Source: Lachnospiraceae bacterium (GTDB taxonomy: Bacteria > Bacillota > Clostridia > Lachnospirales > Lachnospiraceae). From it: a stretch of DNA of 46,983 nt. The translations under genes were made by a program, and so were the position numbers. Location of the stretch: assembly GCA_017521985.1 (NCBI GenBank), contig JAFXAZ010000067.1, positions 1 through 46,983 on the forward strand, read 5' to 3'. Shown here piece by piece: positions 1 through 8,633 of the stretch. The notes below the pieces were generated by a model. That model worked only from the letters and a program-made list of their open reading frames with translations. It was not told the origin of the DNA and did not search any database. How positions within the stretch are numbered: the stretch's first letter is position 1; every line of letters starts with the position of its first letter.

Positions 1-494
1 ACCGGCTCCTCACCAATCACCTGCCACAAAGCCTCAAACACTTCGGCACATTCCATCGGAACACCATGTTCCTCCGCCTTTTTACCTTGTTCAAGACCAC
101 GGAAATTCGTTGCAACCAGCAAGCATCCTATAACGCAGCACCCGCTGATAATATTTTTTGCACGTTGCCCTAAGCGTACTCCCGAAATATCTTGTTTTCT
201 TAGAAAACCATAAAGTTCTACTGCTCCAAAGGCTACAAGAAATACAAGCGGAAACAACTGTTGTAAATCCTTCCAATTATAAAACGGAGTGTATACCTTC
301 AGCAGTATCACTGCAGTTACCGGAAAAAGAACCAAACCACCCAGGAACATACATATCATCGGCCACCCCTGCTTTCGAAAATATGCTTGTTTCAAACAAA
401 CTACAAGTGCCGCTGCGCAAAAAAACCATAACAATCCTTGTTCTTCCTTGAAATCCAACAAACCATCCAAAAATCTATTCCATTCAAGCTGCAT
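1..494 (-). CDS. Polytopic membrane protein, C-terminus cut by window edge
   Basis: This reading frame is open from an ATG at 494 to the left edge of the window, giving the first 164 residues of a longer protein. An AGGAGG sits 7 bases before the ATG, an ideal ribosome binding site. The ATG lies inside the end of the upstream gene (11-base overlap), so the two are probably translationally coupled. Four hydrophobic stretches (about residues 20-38, 49-70, 86-104 and 119-133) are followed by a more polar tail starting with MECAEVFEALW, so the protein looks like membrane helices followed by a soluble domain. I do not recognise the family. By position it may complete a GT-C-like (membrane glycosyltransferase-like) unit with the preceding gene; this is inference. 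The C-terminus is not visible. Confidence 0.75.
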   Translation of the reverse strand, partial: MQLEWNRFLDGLLDFKEEQGLLWFFCAAALVVCLKQAYFRKQGWPMICMFLGGLVLFPVTAVILLKVYTPFYNWKDLQQLFPLVFLVAFGAVELYGFLRKQDISGVRLGQRAKNIISGCCVIGCLLVATNFRGLEQGKKAEEHGVPMECAEVFEALWQVIGEEP

Positions 495-1344
495 GCTTTG
501 CCCTCCTGTCAAACAAAAGTTGCACTCCAAATATGCACAGAGTTACCAAAGCACAATAACCAATCCCATACGTGGTCCATACAAGACAGGCCTCTACAAA
601 AATTGCAATTATTGCCAATAGCCATTTTCGTTGCCAACATACATAGAACGTATACGGCATAAGCACTAGACCCCGAATAGTCTCTCCGGAAAATCCGGCC
701 AAAAATAACCGATATCCCGGAAGCCCTTCACTATTTCCGGTAATCAGATATATAAATGCAACAAATGATACAAACAGCCATTTTTTATGATTATCCTCGC
801 CAAAAATTGCATCTGCAAACAGCCAGTAATTCAAAAGGCTGAATAGCCATACTCCCAGTGGTACAATTTTACACATAATCATATACTGGGATTGTTGTGA
901 GATTGTTATCAAGGCACTGTATAAACTGGATAAACCCAAAATTTGAAATCTCATAGGCATCATCGTTTCCATCGTTCCACCTAAAAACGGATGCTCCGTC
1001 ATAAGACTTCCACTTTCCAGATTCCCGACCACAATTTCATATACCGCGTCTTGCAAGTCAGGCACATATCCTCGAAACAGACGATATATCGTCACCCCTG
1101 CCAAGACCACAAACAACCAGCATACAGGAGAATAAAATGCTTTTGTAACGGAAGTTTTGTTTTTTTTGTAACTTAAATGCCCCAAAAGAAAGATTCCGGT
1201 ATACACAACTAAGCCTGCCAGACATAATACACCACATAAAAAGGTATATGTCTGCAAGCTTCTGTTTGTCATAATGGTAATTAAATGCGCAACTTCCGCA
1301 CATCCCAGTAAAACCCATAGACCGGTTAATAGCCAAATAATCAT
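484..1344 (-). CDS. Polytopic membrane protein, GT-C/DUF6077-like
   Basis: 286 residues, mostly hydrophobic, with about seven or eight membrane segments beginning directly at the N-terminus (IIWLLTGLWVLLG). An acidic loop around residues 95-130 and a GYRLFLAGFSGETIRG segment before the last helices resemble large-membrane-protein families such as DUF6077, which are GT-C-like; that link is from memory and weak. I chose the ATG at 1344 because AAAGGA lies 8 bases before it. A longer frame starting at 1422 would begin inside the terminator of the upstream spo0A-like gene. The 3' end overlaps the next gene by 11 bases. No catalytic motif could be assigned. The role is probably in cell-surface polymer assembly or membrane transport, unproven. 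Confidence 0.7.
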   Translation of the reverse strand: MIIWLLTGLWVLLGCAEVAHLITIMTNRSLQTYTFLCGVLCLAGLVVYTGIFLLGHLSYKKNKTSVTKAFYSPVCWLFVVLAGVTIYRLFRGYVPDLQDAVYEIVVGNLESGSLMTEHPFLGGTMETMMPMRFQILGLSSLYSALITISQQSQYMIMCKIVPLGVWLFSLLNYWLFADAIFGEDNHKKWLFVSFVAFIYLITGNSEGLPGYRLFLAGFSGETIRGLVLMPYTFYVCWQRKWLLAIIAIFVEACLVWTTYGIGYCALVTLCIFGVQLLFDRRAKHAA

Positions 1345-1374
1345 ATTTTTTATCCTTTGAGCATACTTTATGTT

Positions 1375-1403
1375 AGTATAGCACATTATTACAAAAAAAA
1401 CAA
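1375..1403 (-). promoter_or_regulatory. Promoter for the 1344 membrane-protein gene
   Basis: On the minus strand there is TTGTTT at 1403-1398 and TATACT at 1380-1375, separated by 17 bases, about 30 bases upstream of the chosen start at 1344. The -35 element overlaps the T-tract of the preceding terminator, so the promoter restarts transcription immediately after the spo0A-like gene. Confidence 0.5.
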
Positions 1404-1442
1404 TCAGCCCCTTAAGGAACATTTGCTCCCTAAAGAACTGAT
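1395..1442 (-). terminator. Rho-independent terminator of the spo0A-like gene
   Basis: On the minus strand a long stem (AATCAGTTCTTTAGGGAGC pairing with GTTCCTTAAGGGGCTGATT, some wobble) closes an AAAT-type loop and is followed by eight T. It starts just after the TAA at 1449. Confidence 0.85.
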
Positions 1443-1448
1443 TATCTA

Positions 1449-1826
1449 TTACATTTCACGAACATCCAGTCTGATTTTATCTGCGATTCTTGCTATGTAT
1501 TCGCTATTTGTAGGTCTTGGTCTTCCCTGTTCATATGAATATCCAAATAATTCTTCAAATGTATCACTGTTTCCTCTTGTCCAGGATACCTCAATAGCAT
1601 TACGAATTGCTCTTTCCACCTTTTGGTCCGTAGTCTTAAAATGCTTTGCAATTGTAGGATACAACAGCTTCGTTACACTGGATACTGCTTCCATATCTTT
1701 TCCGGAAAGCATGATAGCATCCCGCAAATAATGATACCCTTTTAAATGTGCCGGTACCCCTATATCTAACATGATTTTGGTAATGTACTTCTCAAGCTGT
1801 ACATCTCCCATACTTAAAATATCCAT
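1449..1826 (-). CDS. Stand-alone Spo0A C-terminal DNA-binding domain protein
   Basis: 125 residues that correspond almost entirely to the DNA-binding effector domain of Spo0A, the master regulator of sporulation. Family hallmarks visible are IGVPAHLKGYHYLRDAI, LLYPTIAKHF, VERAIRNAIEVSWTRGN, LFGY and RPTNSEYIARIADKIRL. The phosphoacceptor receiver domain of full Spo0A is absent: only about 18 residues precede the domain. The start at 1826 has GGAGGGAGA upstream; a longer frame starting at 1850 would place this site inside the coding sequence. A 0A-box-like TGTCGAA at 1918-1924 lies in the putative promoter. It would be expected to bind 0A boxes without needing phosphorylation, acting as a constitutive regulator or as a competitor of Spo0A; that is inference. 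The genome presumably has a separate full spo0A. Confidence 0.88.
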   Translation of the reverse strand: MDILSMGDVQLEKYITKIMLDIGVPAHLKGYHYLRDAIMLSGKDMEAVSSVTKLLYPTIAKHFKTTDQKVERAIRNAIEVSWTRGNSDTFEELFGYSYEQGRPRPTNSEYIARIADKIRLDVREM

Positions 1827-1904
1827 AGTAAAATTCTCCCTCCTAACCATTTCTTTTTGACAAAATCAACAAAATTTTATCGTAAAAAACCTCCGTTAGT
1901 GTGA

Positions 1905-1932
1905 ATTCTACCATAGGTGTCGAATGTTGAAA
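1905..1932 (-). promoter_or_regulatory. Putative promoter with embedded 0A box
   Basis: Minus-strand TTTCAA (1932-1927) and TAGAAT (1910-1905) are separated by 16 bases. Within the spacer the plus strand reads TGTCGAA (1918-1924), the core of the Spo0A box. The arrangement suggests that the spo0A-like gene is controlled by Spo0A or by itself. The -35 match is weak and one 7-mer can occur by chance. Confidence 0.35.
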
Positions 1933-1970
1933 AGGTGAAAGCATCGCGTTTTCTGCGCCATTTCAACATT
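1923..1970. repeat. 13-bp inverted repeat between glycosyltransferase and spo0A-like gene
   Basis: Arms AATGTTGAAAAGG (1923-1935) and CCATTTCAACATT (1958-1970) pair with one mismatch around a 22-base spacer. TTTTT follows on the plus strand (1969-1973), but no gene runs in that direction here. On the minus strand, where the genes lie, no T-tract follows. It may be a two-way terminator or an operator. Confidence 0.5.
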
Positions 1971-1989
1971 TTTACAACATCATGTGGTG

Positions 1990-2919
1990 TTAAAATTTTT
2001 CTTTAACAATATATATAGGTCTGTCCTTTACTTCCATGTATGTCTTGGCCAAATACTGTCCAATAATACCGATACAGAAAAGCTGTACTCCTGCTACTAA
2101 TGTGATAATACATGCAGTTGACGGCCATCCTGCAACCGGATCCCCCCATATCATAGCGCGAACAACGATAAAAATCATGGCGGCAAAAGCAATGACACAG
2201 AACAAAAGTCCCACTACAGCAGCAATAGAAAGCGGCACTGTGGAAAACGCCATAATTCCCTCAATTGAGTACAATAACAATTTCCAAAAGCTCCATTTTG
2301 TCTCACCCTTTACGCGCTCTATATTTTCGTACTCCAACCAATAAGTCTCAAACCCTACCCATCCGTAAATACCTTTGGTAAAACGGTTGTATTCTTTCAT
2401 AGACAAAATAGCATCTACCATTTGTCTGGTCATAAGCCTATAGTCTCTTGCTCCGTCTACTATCTCTGTCTTACTAATGACATTCATTAATTTATAAAAA
2501 CATCTGGCAAAGAAAGAGCGGATAGGCGGTTCTCCTTTACGAGTAACTCTTCTGGTTGCAACAGAATCATAACCCTTATCAATATAAGAAAACATCTCCG
2601 GGAGCAAACTTGGCGGATCCTGCAAGTCCACATCCATAGCCACCACATAGTCACCTTTTGCATGCTCTAAGCCTGCATACAGACCTGCTTCTTTCCCAAA
2701 ATTTCTGGAAAAGGACACCATATGCACTCTTTCATCCCGCTCATGCAGCTTCTTAATCTCTGCAATGGTATTATCCTTTGAACCATCATTTATATATATA
2801 ATCTCAAAATCCATCTCTCTTTTATTAAGAAATGGTTCATTCTTGATGAATTCATTATAAAAATCTACAACATTTTCCTCTTCATTGTAACAAGGAACAA
2901 TAACACTTAACAATTTCAT
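1990..2919 (-). CDS. GtrB/DPM1-like polyprenyl-phosphate glycosyltransferase
   Basis: 309 residues. A GT-A family 2 domain (about 1-225) starts with LLSVIVPCYNEEENV and holds the nucleotide-sugar and metal motif DVDLQDPP near residue 100, followed by KGYDSVATRRVTRKGEPP. Two membrane helices follow (about 230-255 and 265-290), and the protein ends with the family tail GIIGQYLAKTYMEVKDRP. Members transfer a sugar from UDP- or GDP-sugar to undecaprenyl or dolichyl phosphate on the cytoplasmic face; the lipid-linked sugar then feeds GT-C enzymes that decorate cell-surface polymers. The specific sugar cannot be read from sequence. GGAG lies 8 bases before the ATG. GT-C-like genes occur at 1-1344 and 36909-38822. 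Confidence 0.9.
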   Translation of the reverse strand: MKLLSVIVPCYNEEENVVDFYNEFIKNEPFLNKREMDFEIIYINDGSKDNTIAEIKKLHERDERVHMVSFSRNFGKEAGLYAGLEHAKGDYVVAMDVDLQDPPSLLPEMFSYIDKGYDSVATRRVTRKGEPPIRSFFARCFYKLMNVISKTEIVDGARDYRLMTRQMVDAILSMKEYNRFTKGIYGWVGFETYWLEYENIERVKGETKWSFWKLLLYSIEGIMAFSTVPLSIAAVVGLLFCVIAFAAMIFIVVRAMIWGDPVAGWPSTACIITLVAGVQLFCIGIIGQYLAKTYMEVKDRPIYIVKEKF

Positions 2920-2942
2920 AAGATATCTCCTTTACTTTCTTC

Positions 2943-2971
2943 ATCATATCAAATATGTTGATTTTTTACAA
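2943..2971 (-). promoter_or_regulatory. Promoter of the GtrB-like gene
   Basis: Minus-strand TTGTAA (2971-2966), a 17-base spacer and TATGAT (2948-2943), just upstream of the 2919 start in the divergent intergenic region shared with the 3036 gene. Confidence 0.55.
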
Positions 2972-3035
2972 CCTTTTCCTTTACTTTATCCTTACTTTCC
3001 TATAGAATATAACCATATATGAATGGAGGTGCCCG

Positions 3036-3497
3036 ATGACATTTTTTAAAGATTTATTCTCTAACGAACTTTTTGTAGCTGCTGCAACAGGCTGGCTTGT
3101 AGCACAAGTACTTAAAACCATTATACACACTTTTATTACAAAGGACTTTAGTATTGAACGCATGTATGGCAGCGGGGGAATGCCAAGCAGCCATTCCTCT
3201 ACCGTAACCGCCCTGGCCACCTCCAGCTACTTTCTCCACGGTGCCGACAGCAGTGAATTTGCCATATCCATGATTTTAGCCATTATCGTTATGTATGACG
3301 CTCGTGGAGTTCGCCGTGAAACCGGTATTCAGGCAAAGGTATTGAACGACCTGATAGAGCTTTTGGCCGATGTACACAACGAAATCATGCCGCTTGATGA
3401 GAAATTAAAGGAATTTGTGGGTCACACACCTCTACAGGTAGTGGCAGGTTCTATTCTGGGATTTGGTATTGCCTGCTTGGTACATTTATGTTTCTAA
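3036..3497 (+). CDS. Divergent PAP2 family protein (YuiD-like, DUF212)
   Basis: 153 residues, matching the small membrane family represented by Bacillus YuiD. Hallmarks are GGMPSSHSSTVTALATS near residues 48-64, VMYDARGVRRETGIQA near 87-102, and GHTPLQVVAGSILGFGIA near the C-terminus. The SSH segment resembles the core of PAP2 phosphatases, which act on lipid phosphates, but catalysis is not established for this family. GGAGG lies 6 bases before the ATG. The gene is transcribed alone toward a strong terminator at 3506-3539. Confidence 0.9.
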   Translation: MTFFKDLFSNELFVAAATGWLVAQVLKTIIHTFITKDFSIERMYGSGGMPSSHSSTVTALATSSYFLHGADSSEFAISMILAIIVMYDARGVRRETGIQAKVLNDLIELLADVHNEIMPLDEKLKEFVGHTPLQVVAGSILGFGIACLVHLCF

Positions 3498-3505
3498 TAA
3501 TTTTA

Positions 3506-3539
3506 GGCATTATGCACAAAAACATAGTGCCTTTTTTTT
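3506..3539 (+). terminator. Rho-independent terminator of the YuiD-like gene
   Basis: GGCATTATG (3506-3514) pairs with CATAGTGCC (3523-3531, one G-U pair) and is followed by a T-run. Confidence 0.85.
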
Positions 3540-3623
3540 AATGACACTTTTCCATATTTATGTTAATATATATATAAGTATGGCATTTTGCCTTGTATGT
3601 AAGAAAGAGAGGTTCTATATTAC

Positions 3624-4772
3624 ATGAAGAAATTGCAAGCTGCACTTCTTGCTATTACTGCAACGTCCTTGCTCTTTTCCGGCTGCGGCAAACACGAGCA
3701 GTCTCCTGTAACAGGAAGCGAGGTTGTTGTAGAAACTATTGTTTCTGAACCACTTAATGAAACCGGCGCTTCTACCGAAACCGCCATTGTTGAAGTAGAT
3801 GATACTATTCCGCCGGAAGATGGTATGGTCCGAAGCAAGCTCACAAATGAATGGATTCCAAAGGAACTTTATAACCAACGTCCTATCGCAGTAATGACAC
3901 CAAACGAATCTTCCGCCATTCCACACTACGCGTTATCTGAAGCTTCTATCTTATATGAGGCAAATGTAGAGGGCAATATGACACGTATGATGGCAATCTA
4001 TGAAGATTATGCATCTATTGAGAAAATAGGTAACATCCGTTCTCTCCGTGATTATTATGCATACTGGGCTTTTGAATGGGATGCCATTATCTGTCACTAT
4101 GGTGGTCCATATTATATTGATGAAGTCATGGCCAAAACCACTACTGATAATTTGGATGGAAACTTATCCTTTAAAAACTCCCCTTATTTCCGTTCCAACG
4201 ACAGGCAAAAACCTCACAATGCTTATTTAGACGGTACTGCTATCGGTGACGCACTGACCGAAAAAAAAATCGAGTCAAAAGACAGGGGTATTGCTGATGA
4301 AACACATTACAACTTCGCCATGCCATCTGAGCCAAATACTCTGACTCAGTATAGTTATGCTGAAGATGCAACCTATATCAATATGACAGGATGCTACCCT
4401 TTAACAAGATGCTATTTCGAGTATAACGAAGCAGACGGGTTATATTACCGTTCTCAGTACTTATCTAATGGCACCGACGGCCCACATATTGATGGTGCAA
4501 ATGGGGAACAGCTTACTTTTTCCAACATCATTGTTCAATCTTGTGATTGGGCAAAGCGTGACCCACAAGGTTATTTATGGTTTGGCACGGTAGATTCCAG
4601 TCGTGATGCATGGTTTATTACCCAAGGAAAACTCATCAAGTGTACTTGGGAAAAGAACAGTGAATTTGGTGCCACCAGATATTATGACCAGGCTGGTAAT
4701 GAAATAACATTTAACACCGGTAAAACCATGGTTCTCATTATCGAAAATGGTACTATGTTTGACTATCAATAA
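3624..4772 (+). CDS. DUF3048 domain lipoprotein (YerB-like)
   Basis: 382 residues. The N-terminus is a lipoprotein signal with lipobox LFSGC (Cys about residue 21), followed by a low-complexity linker rich in Glu, Thr and Val to about residue 68. The rest matches the DUF3048 family: NQRPIAVMTPNESSAIPHYA, the SEASILYEANVEGNMTRMMA segment, then KIGNIRSLRDYYAYWAFEWD, with the second half ending in the family pattern NTGKTMVLIIENG. The protein should be anchored on the outer face of the membrane; its biochemical role is unknown. GAGAGG lies upstream of the ATG. It faces the HPr gene and shares its terminator hairpin. Confidence 0.9.
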   Translation: MKKLQAALLAITATSLLFSGCGKHEQSPVTGSEVVVETIVSEPLNETGASTETAIVEVDDTIPPEDGMVRSKLTNEWIPKELYNQRPIAVMTPNESSAIPHYALSEASILYEANVEGNMTRMMAIYEDYASIEKIGNIRSLRDYYAYWAFEWDAIICHYGGPYYIDEVMAKTTTDNLDGNLSFKNSPYFRSNDRQKPHNAYLDGTAIGDALTEKKIESKDRGIADETHYNFAMPSEPNTLTQYSYAEDATYINMTGCYPLTRCYFEYNEADGLYYRSQYLSNGTDGPHIDGANGEQLTFSNIIVQSCDWAKRDPQGYLWFGTVDSSRDAWFITQGKLIKCTWEKNSEFGATRYYDQAGNEITFNTGKTMVLIIENGTMFDYQ

Positions 4773-4811
4773 GAGATGTTCTATAAATATATTCGCCGCT
4801 AGGTGAATCTT

Positions 4812-4846
4812 AAAAGTGGTCTTGGCTACTCGCCAAGACCACTTTC
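4812..4846. terminator. Bidirectional hairpin between lipoprotein and HPr genes
   Basis: AAAGTGGTCTTGG (4813-4825) and CCAAGACCACTTT (4833-4845) form a perfect 13-bp stem. The HPr stop codon (4826-4828) lies in the 7-base loop, so the last HPr codons form one arm. T-runs are weak on both sides, but the position between convergent genes fits a shared terminator. Confidence 0.75.
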
Positions 4847-5089
4847 TATTACTGCCGTAAGTGCTTCCAAAGCATACTCTTCATCTTCCCCTTCACAAAT
4901 AAGCTCAATTTCATTCCCGCTTTTTACGCATGCACCCAATACACTCAAAACACTTTTCGCATTGGAAGTATGATCCCTAAACCGAAACGTAATACGAGAA
5001 TTGTATTTCAAGGCTTCTTTACAGAGAATCCCCGCAGGTCTTAAATGTAACCCGGTAGGGTTACTAATAACTACCTTTCGAGATACCAT
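4826..5089 (-). CDS. HPr family phosphocarrier protein
   Basis: 87 residues, the normal HPr length. The phosphotransfer histidine is His15 in PTGLHLRPAG, with Arg17 conserved. Ser46, the target of HPr kinase in Firmicutes, is kept in NAKSVLSVLG. The C-terminal ALEALTAVIESGLGE is typical. HPr passes phosphate from PEP via enzyme I to sugar-specific EIIA proteins, and in its Ser-phosphorylated form acts with CcpA in carbon catabolite control. The start at 5089 has GGAGG 7 bases upstream. It is the last gene of the cdaA-cdaR-glmM run, 29 bases after glmM, with no enzyme I nearby. It may be a second HPr (Crh-like) rather than the main PTS protein. Confidence 0.9.
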   Translation of the reverse strand: MVSRKVVISNPTGLHLRPAGILCKEALKYNSRITFRFRDHTSNAKSVLSVLGACVKSGNEIELICEGEDEEYALEALTAVIESGLGE

Positions 5090-5118
5090 ATCACCACCTC
5101 CTACCATGTCTTGTAATA

Positions 5119-6468
5119 TCAGAACATAATATCCTGAATCAAATCAGCCAGTTTCTTTGCTTCCGCATCAATCTCTTTCTGATTTTTACCTTCAATCATA
5201 ACACGAACCAATGGCTCTGTTCCGGATGGACGAATAAGCACACGTCCCTCACCCGCAAACTTTTCTTCCAATTGCTGAATTGCTTCCGCAATTTCCGGAT
5301 ATTCCATGTATTTATCCTTCTTATGATTGGATACTTTAGCATTTACCAATGCCTGGGGCAGCACCGTCATAACATGTGATAATTCAGATAAAGACTTACC
5401 ACTTACTACCATAACCTCTAGCAGATGAAGTGCACTCAAAAGACCATCCCCCGTAGTATTCTCCTCAAGGAAAATAATATGACCGGACTGTTCACCTCCA
5501 AGACTGGCATCTATCTCTTTCATACGCTCTAAAACATATCGGTCACCAACCTTCGTCTGCTCAATATGAATCGCATTTTCCTTTGCCATTAACACAAAAC
5601 CAAGATTACTCATAACCGTTACTACGATTGTATCTTTGTTTAAGGTACCCTTACACTTCATAAAGTTACCTATAATGGCCATAATTTGGTCACCATCCAC
5701 TACATTGCCCATTTCATCTACAGCCAAAAGTCTGTCTGCATCCCCGTCAAAAGCAAGACCTACATTTGCCTTTTCAAAAACAACTCTTGCCTGCAACTCT
5801 TCCATATGAGTGGAACCACAATTTGCATTAATATTTGTGCCATCCGGATTATTGTGAATTGCAACTACTTCTGCTCCAAGTTCCTTCAACGCTTCTACAG
5901 AGGTGTAGAAGCTGGCACCTTCCGCACAGTCTACTACAATTTTCAATCCACTCAAATCAATGCTTACGCTTTGTATCGCATGATTAATATACTCTTCTTT
6001 TGCGTCTGTACGATACTTTATCTTACCAATTTGGGTACCTGTAGGAAATTTCACATCATCCATCCCTGATTTAATCAGTGCTTCAATTTCATCTTCTAAA
6101 TCATCCGGAAGCTTGTAGCCATTTCCATCAAAGAATTTAATACCATTAAATTCAACCGGATTATGAGATGCAGAAATCACAACACCTGCATCTACTTTAT
6201 ATTTACGTGTTAAATAAGCTACTGCCGGAGTCGGTACCACTCCTACATACACTGCATTGGCACCCACAGAACATACTCCTGCCATCAAAGCATTTGCAAG
6301 CATATCACCTGAAATCCGAGTATCTACACCAACCATAATGGTCGGCTTATGTGCCTTTTCCTTCGTCAAAACATATGCGCCTGCCTGACCAAGCTGCATT
6401 GCCAGTAACGGCGTCAGTTCTTCATTTGCAACACCTCTTACACCGTCTGTACCGAATAATCTAGCCAT
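5119..6468 (-). CDS. glmM: Phosphoglucosamine mutase
   Basis: 449 residues, matching family length. It interconverts glucosamine-6-phosphate and glucosamine-1-phosphate, the step before UDP-GlcNAc for peptidoglycan. Visible motifs are [10 protein letters not shown] at the N-terminus, the phosphoserine loop ISASHNP (Ser101), the Mg site DGDADR, the sugar-binding GGEQSGHI, and the phosphate-binding [12 protein letters not shown] near the C-terminus. The start at 6468 follows cdaR by one base with GGAGG 6 bases upstream; the longer frame would only extend into cdaR. The cdaA-cdaR-glmM order is a conserved Firmicute cluster. GlmM is known to bind and restrain CdaA in other species. Confidence 0.97.
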   Translation of the reverse strand: MARLFGTDGVRGVANEELTPLLAMQLGQAGAYVLTKEKAHKPTIMVGVDTRISGDMLANALMAGVCSVGANAVYVGVVPTPAVAYLTRKYKVDAGVVISASHNPVEFNGIKFFDGNGYKLPDDLEDEIEALIKSGMDDVKFPTGTQIGKIKYRTDAKEEYINHAIQSVSIDLSGLKIVVDCAEGASFYTSVEALKELGAEVVAIHNNPDGTNINANCGSTHMEELQARVVFEKANVGLAFDGDADRLLAVDEMGNVVDGDQIMAIIGNFMKCKGTLNKDTIVVTVMSNLGFVLMAKENAIHIEQTKVGDRYVLERMKEIDASLGGEQSGHIIFLEENTTGDGLLSALHLLEVMVVSGKSLSELSHVMTVLPQALVNAKVSNHKKDKYMEYPEIAEAIQQLEEKFAGEGRVLIRPSGTEPLVRVMIEGKNQKEIDAEAKKLADLIQDIMF

Positions 6469-6469
6469 A

Positions 6470-7750
6470 TTACTCCTCCAAAACATTTGCAATAATTTCA
6501 ATAGGTGCCGTGGAGATAACTTCAAAATCTTCACTCACTTCATAAACAGGTTCTACAATATATGCTTCCTGATTTTTTAATTTGGTCAAGTTGTTTGCTT
6601 CCATCCATGCTGTTACATCAAAAGAACCCTTAATAACATCGGTATTAAAATCCTTCAACAGATGTTCTGCCCCTCGAACAACTATCGGAATTTCTGTGCT
6701 GCCAAGCACATGCACAACGGAATAACCTTCCGGTACATTTTCAATTTGTATCTGCCCCATCGGAATGCTAAATTCCTTTTCGATAATAGGCACAACATGA
6801 ACCGTCACTTCTACACGACCATTGCCCTTCTTATCAGCTCTAATAATACCGTTCGGAAGGTAATCGTCCAAATCCACTGTTAAAACAACATTCCCCTCAG
6901 CTTCGGTAAAGTAGAGAGCCTCTCCCTCTACTGTAATTTCTGTAATAGAAGATATTACACTTTCCTTGCCGGCAATAGTTATTTCATTTATGTCACTTGT
7001 AACTTCACCAGTCGTTACATAACCTTCTGAAGCAACTCCTTCAGATGCATATTGGATAGGTACAGTCTTGGTTTTAAGAATTTCTACTGTCGTACCCACC
7101 GTTCTCATATTCATGCTAATCTTATCTTTGGAAACTTCCTTGCCCTCACTATCGTATAGTATAATGTTAGCATAAGAAAAAATATCACCACTGGTATCCG
7201 TTATATCTACTACAGCCTTGGCTTTACTAATAACACTAACCTTGCTTTCCGCTCCGCTTACCGTTATACGATTCCAGTCAAGTTTCGTAGCACCAACAAT
7301 GTATCCCTCTTTTGGTGCGCCATTCACCTCAACCTCCAATGAAAAATAACGTTCTACCTTATCTTCCACCAAAAGCTTTACCTCAGAAGAGCTTGGTTTA
7401 AATGTAATTGCGTCGTTATGCCTATCACTATATATTTTAATTTCAACCGTACCATCCAGCTTCATTTTCGAAAAGTCAGCTTCTACATTAATGTCGCCGG
7501 TTTCTAAACTATCAAGAACCGAGCGTGTGGCACTCATGGTAATCGAACGAATCACATCCGTCCCATTTAAGACCTCATATACCTGATCTTTATCTGTAAT
7601 TGCCTCAGTATTAATAAAGGTAACCGGGACATTTCTTATTGTACTGGTATTAACAGGATCATTAATGTTATATACAACAACCCAAAGCACAACCGCAATT
7701 GCAACAGAAGACAACTTTAATGCCCAGTTGTTTAAAATACTTTTCTTCAT
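6470..7750 (-). CDS. cdaR: YbbR-domain protein, regulator of CdaA
   Basis: 426 residues. One N-terminal membrane anchor (about residues 10-27, [16 protein letters not shown]) with the family signature NNWALKL before it and NINDPV after it is followed by about four extracytoplasmic YbbR repeats. Recurring patterns include [33 protein letters not shown] and [15 protein letters not shown]. YbbR/CdaR proteins interact with the membrane diadenylate cyclase CdaA and modulate its output. The ATG at 7750 lies 2 bases after the cdaA stop and starts the usual MKK sequence. An in-frame ATG at 7771 overlapping cdaA is possible, so the start is not certain. Confidence 0.93.
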   Translation of the reverse strand: MKKSILNNWALKLSSVAIAVVLWVVVYNINDPVNTSTIRNVPVTFINTEAITDKDQVYEVLNGTDVIRSITMSATRSVLDSLETGDINVEADFSKMKLDGTVEIKIYSDRHNDAITFKPSSSEVKLLVEDKVERYFSLEVEVNGAPKEGYIVGATKLDWNRITVSGAESKVSVISKAKAVVDITDTSGDIFSYANIILYDSEGKEVSKDKISMNMRTVGTTVEILKTKTVPIQYASEGVASEGYVTTGEVTSDINEITIAGKESVISSITEITVEGEALYFTEAEGNVVLTVDLDDYLPNGIIRADKKGNGRVEVTVHVVPIIEKEFSIPMGQIQIENVPEGYSVVHVLGSTEIPIVVRGAEHLLKDFNTDVIKGSFDVTAWMEANNLTKLKNQEAYIVEPVYEVSEDFEVISTAPIEIIANVLEE

Positions 7751-7752
7751 AC

Positions 7753-8622
7753 TTACTTCGTGCCTTTCCATTTGCTAATAATCTTATTTTTCGTCTGTGT
7801 TGTTTTTGCATTTTTTTCCTGGAAACGAACCAAATGCTCCTGCAAGCCATCTGTACCAAGGTTACGATACAGTCTGCCTTCCCTTGCAACACTTACCGCA
7901 CCCGTTTCTTCAGAAACGATAACAATTAAAGCATCTGTATTTTCAGAAGCTCCTAATGCCGCTCTGTGTCTGGTCCCCAATTCCTTACTTACTGCTCTGT
8001 TATCAGACAACGGCAAATAACAGGTGGCAGCAACGATGCGGTCTCTTTTAATCACAACAGCCCCATCATGTAATGGTGTATTGTGTTCAAAAATATTAAC
8101 CAGCAATTGACTGGTAACCACTGCATCCAAAGTAATACCTGTAGCAGCATAGTCTGTCAGAGACTGATTACGTTCCAGGACAATCAAAGCACCTGTTTTC
8201 GTCTTACTCATTGCGGTACAGGCATTTAATATCCCTTGTAATGTTTTATCTGCAAAACGTCCGTCTTCATCTCTTTTTTTCACCAATTGTAATTTTTCCA
8301 AAAAATCATTTTTACCCAGTTCTTCCAGCGCCTTTCGAAGCTCCGGCTGCAAAATAATAACCACCGCTGTAATAGCTATACCAAAAACATTTTTGGCTAT
8401 CCACAAAATGGTATTCATCTGCATTAACGAAGCCACAAGTAAGAAGGCAAAAATTACAATAATACCCTTAAACAGCACCCATGCTCTCGTATTTTGAACC
8501 CAAACCAAAATATGGTATATCAAAAATGCCAGAATCAGGATTTCCAAAACATCCGAAATTCTAATATTAAATTTTACAAAAACATTTTGGAAATAATCTT
8601 TTAAAAGTGACAAGTGTTCCAT
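7753..8622 (-). CDS. cdaA: Membrane diadenylate cyclase CdaA
   Basis: 289 residues. Three membrane helices lie within residues 25-92. The DAC catalytic domain (about 100-265) has the catalytic DGA (186-188, in TPLHDGAVVIKRD) and the ATP-binding RHR (218-220, in GTRHRAALGASE). It condenses two ATP to cyclic di-AMP, the messenger for potassium, osmolyte and cell-wall balance. It is 11 bases after the preceding gene and 2 bases before cdaR. The ribosome binding site (GAGAG) is modest. Confidence 0.97.
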   Translation of the reverse strand: MEHLSLLKDYFQNVFVKFNIRISDVLEILILAFLIYHILVWVQNTRAWVLFKGIIVIFAFLLVASLMQMNTILWIAKNVFGIAITAVVIILQPELRKALEELGKNDFLEKLQLVKKRDEDGRFADKTLQGILNACTAMSKTKTGALIVLERNQSLTDYAATGITLDAVVTSQLLVNIFEHNTPLHDGAVVIKRDRIVAATCYLPLSDNRAVSKELGTRHRAALGASENTDALIVIVSEETGAVSVAREGRLYRNLGTDGLQEHLVRFQEKNAKTTQTKNKIISKWKGTK

Positions 8623-8633
8623 TTTCTACTCTC

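Noticed and set aside
484-494. Frameshift joining the first two membrane-protein genes
   Set aside because: The second gene has an AGGAGG at ideal spacing before its own ATG, so separate initiation is the simpler reading; a split cannot be fully excluded without homologues.
484-1422. Longer start at 1422 for the membrane-protein gene
   Set aside because: It would begin inside the terminator of the spo0A-like gene and has no ribosome binding site; 1344 has AAAGGA and a promoter just upstream.
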